The notes under the pieces: model-generated
The model's database searches: none
Seen by the model: only the letters and a program-made list of their open reading frames with translations
Told to the model about the DNA's origin: nothing
Program-made: the position numbers and the translations under genes
In this document: one piece after another, positions 55,201 through 64,000 of the stretch
Numbering within the stretch: position 1 is the first letter of the stretch
Layout: every line of letters begins with the position of its first letter
Source of the DNA: Rebecca billardiae RCC1528
Taxonomy: Eukaryota > Haptophyta
Direction: 5' to 3'
Length of the DNA: 64,000 nucleotides
Assembly: GCA_965240325.2 (NCBI GenBank)
Contig: OZ251222.1
Span: forward strand, 3,782,001-3,846,000

Positions 55201-58200
55201 CGCCGCGCGCGCCACCGAGAGCGGCGAGCTGGGCGAGCTCGGCGCCGCCGCCTCGCCGCGCCGTGCGTGCGCGCCCGCGCCGAAGAGGGACGTCGTCACG
55301 GGCGCTGCGCACAGCGTGCGCGCACCGTCCGCGCCCGCGCCCGCGCCCGCGCCCGCGTCCGCGTCCGCGGCGTCAGCGTCGGCGTCGTCGTCGTCGGCCT
55401 CGGCGTCGGCGTCGGCGTCGGCCGCGCGTGCAGCGTGCGCGTCGTGCGCCGTGCCGTCGATGCCGTCGATGGCTTGGAGGCTGAGCTGCACGAAGAGCAC
55501 GCGCTCGGCGCACCGCCCCTCCTCGCGCCCCTCCGCGCCCTCCTCCGCGCCCCGCTTGGCCCACAGCGCCGTGCCGGGCGCGAGCGCGAATTGCTTGCTC
55601 AGCGCGCCCAGCAGCTCGACGTCGAGCGCGCGCAGCGCGGGCGGCACGGCGGCGCCGGCGGCACACGGCGGCACGCACAGCAGCGGGCTCAGGTCGAGAT
55701 CGAGGCTCGCGCGGGCGCACGCCCGCGCCGCCGCCGCCACGTCCGCCGGCTCCACGCGCGCGCCGCCCGCCGCGCCGAGCGCCGCCCGCGCGCTCAGCGC
55801 AAACAGGCGGCCATGCTGCCGCAACAAATCCGTTACGCGCGGGTGTAACGGCTCCGCCCCGCCCGCTCCCTCAGGGACGGCGCTGTCGCTCGGGCCGGCG
55901 GCGGCTGGGGTGTGCGGAGGCGGCGGGGCGTGCGCAGAGCCGTGGGCGAGCCAGCGCGCGAGCAGCTCGTCCACGCGCACGTCGTACAGGTGCGCCTCCA
56001 TCGCCACCGCACCCGCCTCCGTCGCCACCGCACCCGCCTCGGCGGCCGCCGCACCGGCGGGCGCCGGGGGCGCGGCCGCGGGCGCGGCCGCGGCCGCGGG
56101 CGCGGCGGCGGGCGCGGCGCCGGCGTCGACGGCGGGCTCGGTCGCGTCTGCGGCGAGCTCGCCGTGCGGCAGCGTCGCGAGCGGGCGCGGCGTCGCGGGC
56201 CAGCCCACCCACTGGCACAGCTCGCACGGCGCGCGCGCCCCCTCAGCCTCGGCGGCCGGCTCGGCGCGCGGCGCGCGCGCGCCGCCGCCCGAGCCGCCGC
56301 CGCCGCCCGCGCCGCCGCCGCCGCCCGCGCCGCCGCGCGCGGGCGCGGGCGCGCAGCTGAAGCCGGGCAGCAGCAGCACGCGCGCGCGCCCCTCGCTCGC
56401 GTGCAGCACGTACGCGCGCGGCTCGAGCTCGGGCCGCGCCGCCGCGCCGTCCGCCGCCGCCGCGCCCGCCGCCTGCGGCCGCAGCGGCACTCGCGCCGGC
56501 AGCGGCGCCGCGCCCGCCTCCACCAGACTGCGGTGCCACCGGCGCAGCAGCGCGCAGCTGTGCCCGCCGAGCGCCGCCTCGGCGGCGGGCGCGGACGCGG
56601 CGGCGGCGGCGGACGCCGCGCACTCCGCGCCCGCGCACCCGCCCTCCTCCGCGCCCGCGCACCCGCCGCTCGCCGCGCCGCCGCCCCCGGCTCGCGCGCC
56701 CGCGCCCGCGCCCGCCGCGCCGCGCGCCGGGGGCGCAAAGAGACGCAGCCTGAGGACAGACGGCGCGCTGCCTTCGAGGAGGGCGGTGAGCTGGCGGGAG
56801 CGGGCGTCGGGCGGTGCGCCGCGCGGGCCGGCGCCCCCGCGCACGCCGCACAGCCACTCCAGCCCGCCCAGCGCCGCGCCCATCTCCGCATCCGCCGCCA
56901 GCAGCGCATCGCACGCACACACAAGGCGCGCATCGCGCGCCGCGGCGCGGCCGAGCGCGAGCGCGCGCGGCACCGAGCTCAGGGGGGCGGCGGCGGGGGC
57001 GTGGTCGGGCGCGGCGGGCTCGGGCGCGAGGGCCGGCGCGCACGGCGCCGCGCCCTCCGCGCGCGCGTGCGGCTCGAGCCACGTGCTCGCCACCACGTGC
57101 CACGCGCCGCCGCCCTCCTCGCGAGCCACCGACACCAAGGATTGCGCGAGCGCGAGCGCGCGCGCGCCGCCGCCGGCCGGCGCGCGCTCGGCCGGCGGCG
57201 CGGCGAGGAGGAGGCACGCGTCGCGCAGCTCCTGCTCGCCGCCCTCGCGCCCGCGCAGCGCGTCGTCCAGCGCGCCGCGCGCGCCCGCGCCCGCGCGCCC
57301 GCCGCCGCCGCCGTCCGCGCCGCCGCCTCCAAACCCCAGGCTGAGGCGCGCGGCGCGCAGCGCGGCCGCGAGGCGGCCGGCAAGCGGCGCGGACGCCAGC
57401 CGCCACGCGCGCGCCTCGCAGCGGAGGTACGGCGCGAGGGCGAAGCACGGCTGCGCGGCGGTGAGCGGCAGCACGCCCCCGCCGCCGCCGCCGCCGCCCG
57501 CCGCCGCGCCACCGCCGCCCCCCGGCCGCTCGCCCAGCCCCGCGCGCGCGGCGGACAGCGAACACGCGCCGCCCAGCGGCGGCAGTGGCGCGAGCAGCGC
57601 GCTGCCTTGTCCGTGGCCGAGGGCGCGGAGGCGCGCGTCGCGCAGCGCGCGCTCGCTGAGCACGAGCGGGGAGAGCGGCCGCGCGCTGAGCAGAAGCCGC
57701 ACCCGCGCCCCGCCCGCGCCGCCCACCGCGCCGCGCGCCGCGCGCAGCGCGCGCGTCACGCGCGCCGCGAGGCCGGCGCGCTGCGTCGGGCGCGCGTGCA
57801 CGGCCGCAACGGCCAGCGTCAGCAGACGCGCGGCGGCGGGCTCGAGGCGGAGGAGGAAGAGCGCGGGCGGCGGGGGCGGCGGCGGCTCGGGCTCGGACAA
57901 CGGCGCGCGCGCCGCCGCGCCCGAGTCCGCCTCGACGCCGCCCAGCGGCTCGGAGATGGCGCGCCGCCGCCGCCGCGCGCGCCGGCCGCCGCCGACCGCG
58001 CCGCCGCCGTTGCCGCCGCTGCCGCCGCCGCCGCCGCCGCCGCCGCCACCGCCGCCGCGCAGCTCGGCCGTGGCGTCAGCCTCGGAGTTGCGCTTCGAGC
58101 GCGCGCAGCCGCCAGCGTCGGTGCCGACTGCGCGCGCCATCACCGCCGCCGCCGTCGGCGCCGGCGGTGCGCCGCCCTCCGCGCCGCCGCGCTCCGCACC

Positions 58201-58235
58201 CTCCGCCGCGCCACCCTCCGCACCGCCCGCGCCGC

Positions 58236-58287
<52 letters not shown>

Positions 58288-59492
58288 CGTGAGCAAGTAG
58301 ACTGCGGTGCCGGCGCCGAGGGGGACGAGCTGCGCGCCGAGCTCGGCGCGCAGTGCAGCCCAGACAAGCTCGGCTGCGCCGTGCTCGCTGCTCAGCGCCA
58401 CCGCGCGCCGCCCGCCGCCGTGCCCGCCGCCGACGCCGCCGCCGCCGCCGCCGGCACGCGTCGCGCCCGCGTCGTCGTCGGCGGCGGCGCCGCCGTCGGC
58501 GCCATCAGTGCACAGCGGCACGAGCGTGCAGCGCTGCACGCTGAAGAGCGGGTCGAGGTGCGCTGGTAGCGGCGCCGGCGGCGCCAGCGCCGGCCACGCC
58601 GCGCGTGCGCCCTGCTGCCCAGCACCGCCCGAGCCCGCCGCCGCCGACCCCGCCGCCGCCGACCCCGCCGCCGCCGCCGCCGCGCCGCCGCCGCCGGGCG
58701 CGCGGCAGGCGCCCTCAGCCGCCGCCCGGTCTGCGCGCGCGCACAGCAGCGGCGCCGCGGCGCGTGAGAATGCGCGGAGCGCCTCGAGCGCGCCGTCCGG
58801 CATCCCCGCCGCCGCCTCGGGCTGTGCCGCCCGCGCGCCCACGCCGCCCGCACTCGCGCTCGGCGCCGGGGCGGTCTCGGCGTCGGCGGGCGGCGCGCCG
58901 CGCTCAGCGGCCGCGCTCGCAGCTGCCAGCGCCTCGGCGGCGGGCGCGGCCGCGGCGAGGGCGGCGCTCAGGCTGGCGAGCTTGCTGTCTGCGCGACGGA
59001 CCGACCGCACGAGCGACGTGAGCTGCCGCGCCTGCTGCCACTGGCCGCTGTGCGCAGATGCGAATGCTCCGCCGCCGCCGCCGCCGCCGCCCGCATCGGC
59101 GGCGCCGCCGTCCGCGGATGTGGAGCGGCGCGCGCGCCCCGCGGCGGCGGCGCCACCCGCCGCCGCCGGCCGCCGCGCGGCGAGCAGCGCGTGCAGCCGC
59201 GCGGGCGGGCCGACGAAGCTGAGCTTGACGCGCACCTCCAGCCGCCGTGCGCCCGGACCGGACGGGGGCGCGCCGCGCGCGCCGCCGCCGCGCCCATCGC
59301 GCCCGCCCCGCGGCGTGCCGCCCGCGGCGCCGAGCCCAGCGCGCTCGCCGCCGCCTCCAGCCTCCGCCGCCTCGCTCTGCCTGCGCGCGCGGAGGGGCGC
59401 TGCCCCGCCCGCCGCCGCGCCATCGTGCGCCCCGCTCTGCACCGCCCGCGCCGACGCCCCCTCCCGCGCCGCGCCGTGCACGCCCGCGCCTC

Positions 59493-59566
<74 letters not shown>

Positions 59567-60142
59567 TGCGTGAGAGTGATCACGCTCTCGAGCTCGAGGC
59601 CCCGGTCCCAGAGCAAGCAGGCGCGCACCTCGCACGCGGCCGACGCGCGCCACGCCGGGGGCGCGCGGCCGGGCTCGGCCGGCGGCGCGTCGCGCGGCGG
59701 CGTCGCGCCTCCGTCCTCCGCGCGGCCGCCGCCATCCGACATCACGCGGTCGTGACACGCGCCGCGCAGCTCGGCGCGCCCAAAGCCGAGCCGCAGCCGC
59801 AGGGCTAGCAGCTGGCCGAGGGCGCGCGCGGTGCCGAGGCTCGCCGGGAGCGCGAGCGTGTACGCGTCCACCAGCTCGAACCCCACCGCGGCCAGCGCGG
59901 CCGGCCCGCCCACGCCGCGCCCGGCCGACCACAGCGTCGGCGGCAGCGACGCAAACGGCGGCGGCAGCATCGCTCGCGCGGTGGTCGGCGGCGCGGCGCC
60001 GAGCAGGCGTGCGTGCAGCGCGCCGAGCCGCGCCGTGCGCGCGCACTGGCAGCGCGAGGTGGCGGCGCTGCGCGTGAGCACCGCCTCGCGTAGCACCGCG
60101 CTCAGCGCGCGGTGCACCGCGCCCACATCCAGCGAGCCGCAC

Positions 60143-60203
<61 letters not shown>

Positions 60204-61583
60204 GCTCGGCCGGCCGCTCGGCGTCCGCGTCCGGAGGGTGGGCGCAGGCGGCGTGCGCGGCGGCGCGCGCGAGGAGGAGCTGGCCCAGCCGCGCCTCCGC
60301 CGCGGGGAGCGTGTCCACGAGCACGCCGCCCGTCGCGCGGCACAGCGCGTGCAGCGCCCCGTGCATGCCACCCTCGATGTACCCAAGTGAGCGGCCCGCG
60401 CCCACCGTCCACGGCGCGCCGTCGTCTGAGCCTGCGAGGCAGTTGGCGGGTGGCGCGTGCGCGGTCGCGCGCAGCAGGCGGCGCGGCTGAGAGCCGCGCA
60501 CGCCGCGCGGGGGCTCGGCGCGCGCGCGCCGCGCCCCGCCCGCGCGCCGCGCGCACCCGACGAGCGCACGCCGATCGTGACGAGTGCGCAGTCAGTGCGC
60601 AGCAACCCGCGCGCCAGGAAGTGCGTCGGCTCAGAGTCAGGAGGCGCGGCCGCCATGTCGGTGAGCAGGACGATGGCGGGGCAGCGGGGCGCGCCGTCGC
60701 CGTCGGTCGCGCCGGGGGGCTCGTGCGGGCGCGCCTCCGCCCCGCTCTCCCCGCCGCCGCCGCCGATCGCCTCCGCGCCGCCGCTCACCGCGCCCGCGCC
60801 CTCCGCCGCGCGCTGGCCGCCGAGCGGCGGAGCGCCCGCCGCGGGCTCGGCGTCGTTGAGCTCGGCGAGGGCGAAGGCGGCGGCGTGCAGCACGTGCGCG
60901 ACGTCCGCGCCGTGCACGTGCGCGCGCCGCTCCGCCGTCGGCGCGCGCCGCAGCGAGCGCCCCAGCTCGCGCAGCCGGACGAGAAGCTCGGCCGCAAGCG
61001 GCGTCACGCGCGAGCGCGTGACGCGCGCGGCGTGCGCGAGCATGTGCAGACCGCCGGTGGCCTCGTCGTGCGCGACGACGGAGAGCAGCACGTCGGGCTC
61101 GAAGCCGCTGTGATGCCACGCAGGCGCGTCGCCCGCGCGCTCAGCCGCCGCGCCCGCCGCCGCCGCCGGCGGCGGCGGCGGCGCGACCAGCGCGATCACG
61201 GCCGCGAGAAGCGTGTCCGACATGCGGTCGAAGAGGCGCTGGTTGGGCTGGTGCGGGTCGAGCTCGAGCAGGGACTCGGAGAGGCGGAGCGCGACCACCA
61301 CGCGGTACGAGCCGAAGAGGAAGGTGACGGCCGACGACGGGTCCGCGCCGGCCGCGCCCGCGCGCGCGTCGGGCGCGTCCGAGCCCGCTCCGAGCGGCGC
61401 GCCGAGCGGCGCGCGGCCGAGCGCGTCGAGGCGGGTGGCGGGGCACGAGAGCTCGTCGAGCGGCGCGCCCTCCATGATCCAGCGCGTGCGCTCCTCGAGC
61501 GGCACGTGCCGCTCGCACAGCACCACGCCACCGTCTCGGCCGTCGGCCATGTCCTCGGCCACGGCCGGGCGATCGTGTGCCAT
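47884..61583 (-). CDS. SZT2-like giant protein (4,524 aa); exons 61583-60557 and 60431-47884
   Basis: The N-terminal region follows animal SZT2: 'VTFLFGSYRVVVALRLSESL', 'FEPDVLLSVVAHDEATGG', 'PAIVLLTDMAAAPPDS' and 'GYIEGGMHGALHALCRATGG', then 'CEVRACLLWDRGLELESVI' and a helical 'LTSLVRSVRRADSKLASL' stretch. SZT2 is the large scaffold of KICSTOR, which brings GATOR1 to the lysosome for nutrient control of TORC1 in animals. Human SZT2 is about 3,400 residues; the extra length here is Ala/Gly/Pro/Arg-rich insert, including a poly-Gly run, (Ala-Gly)n, (Gly-Gly-Ala)n and a Gln run (54076-54097). The intron (60432-60556, 125 nt) is placed by frame and by the SZT2 pattern. The start is the ATG at 61583. 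Orthology is likely but unproven; whether a full KICSTOR exists here is unknown. Confidence 0.72.
53461..53559 (-). repeat. 9-bp coding repeat (Gly-Gly-Ala)n
   Basis: GCCCGCGCC is repeated about eleven times without change on the plus strand, encoding Gly-Gly-Ala on the minus strand inside the SZT2-like protein. Confidence 0.9.
59494..59566 (-). repeat. 6-bp coding repeat (Ala-Gly)n
   Basis: CGCGCC hexamers, about twelve in a row, encode alternating Ala and Gly in the SZT2-like protein, in a low-complexity insert. Confidence 0.9.
60143..60203 (-). repeat. (GCC)n run encoding polyglycine
   Basis: About 19 to 20 GCC triplets on the plus strand, coding for Gly on the minus strand, near the start of exon 2 of the SZT2-like gene. 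Confidence 0.9.
60432..60556 (-). other. Intron (125 nt) of the SZT2-like gene
   Basis: Minus-strand donor GTGCGCGCGG after phase 1 of a Gly codon; acceptor CTGCCTCGCAG. Splicing joins 'VTIGVRSSG' to 'SDDGAPWTVG'. Confidence 0.72.
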
Positions 61584-62510
61584 CGTGCGACCAGCACCAC
61601 ACGATCGCCCGATCCAGATCTTGAGTTCAGGTCTTGACCAACTGTTTGCTACTGTTGCTTTGTGCAAGCAGCAAGCGTGCGCAACAGATGGCAGGCCAGC
61701 AGCCATCTTGAAATCTGACCATCAGTTCTGCTGTGCTTTGTGCAACTTTCAACTTGCAGCAGGGGCGTTGCGCTAGCTGGACAAACGCCTTCCGGTCTTT
61801 TCAGATCTGCGCTTTTCAAAACGAAATGTTCTGCGCTCTGTCCAACGGCAAAGCGCGGCGGATGGCGGCTTCGCCGCCGCATGGGCGGGCGATGGCCCGT
61901 TGCCCGCATAAAACGTGCGTCGGAGGCACGGAAGCGGGCAGATGGCGCGTCGCACGCGTCGTGGAACTCGGTTGCGACGCTCGCCAGCCTCAGCGCGCGC
62001 GGCGAAGCCACGTCCATGGGCGCCCAGCGTGCAGGCGGCACGGTCACGCCGCTCGGCCGCAGCGACCGGCCTCGCACGCGTCCTTGCCGCGCGAAAGGGC
62101 ATCCCAGCTGCGGTCATTCGACTTGTGCGTCAGGAGCAGTGTGCCAGCTAGCCGACGCGCACGCGCCGCGAGCTGCACGGCGTGCGCAAACGTAGCCCGC
62201 CGAGCGTGCGCCGATGCGGCACAGCGGGAGAGGGCCCCGATCCGAAGGCGACTCTTGTCAGAGGCCCTCCGTAGCTTCGTGATCTACGAAAGCTAGCGTC
62301 CTCGCGTTTGTCCAGCTACGGCCCTTGTCCAGCTGGCGCAACGCTCCGAAGCGTGCGCAGCAGGCCAGCAGCCATCTTGAAATCTGACCATCAGTTCTGT
62401 GCATCTCAGTGGCGCGGGCCGCGGTACCGTCGTGCGGCCGAACTCCGCGCGGCGCGGCGGCGGGACGCGGCGTCGCCGCGCAGCCCCTTTGGCTCGCGCC
62501 GCCCGGCGCC
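61584..62510. other. Divergent intergenic region with repeat-flanked insert
   Basis: A 39-bp direct repeat (CAGGCCAGCAGCCATCTTGA then AATCTGACCATCAGTTCTG) lies at 61692-61730 and 62361-62399, 669 bp apart. Inside, GCTAGCTGGACAAACGC (about 61774-61790) is roughly inverse to GCGTTTGTCCAGCTA (about 62308-62322). The segment between has no coding style of its own. It separates the SZT2-like gene (-) from the sulfotransferase gene (+) and may be an old mobile insert. Confidence 0.55.
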
Positions 62511-63635
62511 ATGGCCGCCATGGCCGCGCTCTGGCAGCTCTCGCTCGGCCTGGCGTTCACCCGTCTGTTCGACATGAGCATGCCGTCGAACGCGTCGGCG
62601 ATCTGCGAGCATCTGCCCGGGGCCGAATGCCGCGGCCTCGTCTTCGTGCACGTGGGCAAGGCCGGCGGCGACTCGGTGCACAAAGGCCTGCGCGTCGCGT
62701 GCGGCATCGGCGTGTGCAACGTGCTCGTTGACGTGCACACGTGCGACAAGGCCATTGAGGGCGTGCTCGAGTACGTGGACAGGTGGGGCCCGACGGTGTA
62801 CACGAACGGCCCGCTCGTCGCCTCGCCCGGCTACGAGGACCTGTGCGAGGCGGAGAAGGCGCCGCTGCGCGCGCGGAGCGGCGTGCCGCCGACGCTCGCG
62901 CGCACGGACCGGCTCGGCGCGCTCGTGCGCACGCTGCCGATCGTGCTGTGGGTGCGCGACCCGGTGGCGCGCGTGATCGCGTCGTGGGACTTCTTCGTGA
63001 ACATGCACTCCTGGCACAAGTACAAGGAGTACATGCTGCGCACCAACCAGTCCCTCTTCCTGCCCGACGGCTCGCCCATCCGCACGTCGGAGGTGACGCG
63101 CTTCCTGCGGCACGCGGCCGGCCCCGAGCTCGGGCTGGGCGGGCTGCAGGAGGGCGTGGAGCTCGGGCGGGTGCTCGCGGCGATGCGCGAGAAGCCGGAC
63201 CCGCTCGCCGTCGCGAGGCGCGTGTTCAGGCACGTCGACCACATCCTCACCGGACTCGCCTTCTACGTGGGCGGCGTGCGCGGGCTCGAGGCGCTGCGCC
63301 CTCGGCTCCTGTTTGTGGGCGCGGTCGAGACGATGCAGCAGAGCTGGGACCAGCTTGAGGCGGCGGTCTACGAGCGGCTGGGCCCGGGCCCGCTGCGGCG
63401 GAAGGAGAAGCTGCCGCTGCCGCCGCACACGCACGCCTCGCGCAGCGGCAGGCCGCGCCGGCCCGTCAGTCCGGAGGGCCTCGAGCAGCTGCGCGCGCTC
63501 GTGCGGGAGGACAGCGCGTGCCTGCAGTGGCTGCACGAGCGCGGCCACCTGAGCGCCGCCTACCTGCAGCGCGTGCGCGGCCGGAGCACGTACGACTACG
63601 AGCCGCCGCCGGAGAGCGAGAAGGAGCTCTTCTGA
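62511..63635 (+). CDS. Sulfotransferase, Golgi-type (374 aa)
   Basis: 'GLVFVHVGKAGGDSVHKGL' at residue about 43 is the 5'-phosphosulfate loop, with the usual 'K-T/A-G-G' form. 'IVLWVRDPVARVIASWDFF' at residue about 146 is the 3'-phosphate block (R-D-P-x-x-R-x-x-S). A hydrophobic N-terminus ('MAAMAALWQLSLGLAFTRLF') makes a type II Golgi anchor likely. This fits the sulfotransferase family 2 and related carbohydrate enzymes that use PAPS. The acceptor is unknown; haptophyte and other algal surfaces are rich in sulfated glycans. The ATG at 62511 is preferred over an in-frame GTG at 62409. The C-terminus 'STYDYEPPPESEKELF' is charged. Confidence 0.85.
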   Translation: MAAMAALWQLSLGLAFTRLFDMSMPSNASAICEHLPGAECRGLVFVHVGKAGGDSVHKGLRVACGIGVCNVLVDVHTCDKAIEGVLEYVDRWGPTVYTNGPLVASPGYEDLCEAEKAPLRARSGVPPTLARTDRLGALVRTLPIVLWVRDPVARVIASWDFFVNMHSWHKYKEYMLRTNQSLFLPDGSPIRTSEVTRFLRHAAGPELGLGGLQEGVELGRVLAAMREKPDPLAVARRVFRHVDHILTGLAFYVGGVRGLEALRPRLLFVGAVETMQQSWDQLEAAVYERLGPGPLRRKEKLPLPPHTHASRSGRPRRPVSPEGLEQLRALVREDSACLQWLHERGHLSAAYLQRVRGRSTYDYEPPPESEKELF

Positions 63636-64000
63636 CGCGCGCGTGCGCACGGGCGCTCTGAGAGTGAGACTGACCGGTCTGACTCGCCTCGGCTCAGCGG
63701 CCGTACGAGCGTCGTCGTGTCGGAGTGGGCCGAAGGCGTCCGAGGCCGACTCACATTATAATAATGATAATTCTGAATTCACAAGTCGTGGTGTGGGACG
63801 TTCCTCAACTGCCGTCAGAATCTGATGATGATGAGTTACTGGTATGCTAGGAGTTCTAAAGTGAGTAATGGAAGCTTCTATGATGTGCAAAACGAGCGTG
63901 GGCCAGATATTATTCCGCTATCTCTGAGATCTCAACCAATCAGTGCATATGAGGGGAGGCCTGCAGCAGCTGATTAATACACCTGCTCGTCCACCGTCGT
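63636..64000. other. Terminal intergenic stretch
   Basis: GC-rich at first, then AT-rich from 63750 (TTATAATAATGATAATTCTG). No gene with supportable coding style; the end of the window cuts the region. Confidence 0.5.

Noticed and set aside
54758-58300. A long plus-strand open frame opposite the SZT2-like gene
   Set aside because: It is made almost only of Ala, Pro, Ser and Arg and mirrors the minus-strand gene, which alone shows family patterns. High GC removes stop codons in several frames at once.

Overview
The window looks like nuclear DNA from a very GC-rich single-celled alga. Coding regions reach extreme G+C, genes carry few spliceosomal introns, and intergenic stretches are AT-rich islands with transposon-like repeats. 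Several proteins begin with a signal-peptide-like segment followed by an Ala/Arg-rich stretch, as in algae with a secondary plastid; the clearest is a CbbY-type phosphatase. The EsV-1-7 repeat protein, the TIR-like membrane protein and the SZT2-type giant protein also fit a chromalveolate-type alga. A haptophyte or another high-GC lineage such as a pelagophyte is plausible. This taxonomic reading is inference, not proof.

Layout. 1-5.8 kb: C-terminal part of a giant low-complexity membrane protein (+), open at the left edge. 6.3-7.0 kb: a possible proline-rich type I membrane protein (-). 7.4-12.9 kb: a TIR-like multipass protein with one intron (+), an unrecognised multipass protein (-) and a small divergent gene (+). 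13.4-20.4 kb, all minus strand: a SAM methyltransferase, a nucleotidyltransferase fused to a DMT/EamA transporter, and an ankyrin-methyltransferase of the RMT2 family. 20.4-21.4 kb: SINE fragments and a foldback element. 21.4-25.0 kb (-): a PC-esterase-like protein and a cPLA2-like phospholipase. 25.2-29.5 kb (+): a coiled-coil PP2C phosphatase with two introns, one swollen by a 77-bp tandem repeat that copies the 5' splice site. 29.5-31.8 kb: a TIR transposable element with a TA target duplication and exon-like fragments. 32-42 kb: CbbY phosphatase (-), an OB-fold/methyltransferase protein (+), a dual-specificity phosphatase (+), a nine-repeat EsV-1-7 protein (-) with a divergent MYND protein (+), a tRNA-like SINE, and an ApaG-domain protein (+). 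42-47.4 kb: two more roughly 2-kb inverted-repeat elements among TA microsatellites. 47.9-61.6 kb (-): a 4,524-residue SZT2-like protein in two exons. 62.5-63.6 kb (+): a sulfotransferase.

The genes do not form one pathway. Signalling (PP2C, DSP, TIR, SZT2), lipid or cell-surface modification (phospholipase, PC-esterase, sulfotransferase) and methylation (three methyltransferase-fold proteins) are all represented. Four gene pairs share short divergent promoters. Six introns were placed by protein continuity; five of the six donors begin GTGCG and the sixth begins GTGGGCG. The transposable elements instead carry GTGAGT/GTAAGT donor-like sites, suggesting that their gene fragments have another history. 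All identities rest on motifs read by eye; no database search was run.
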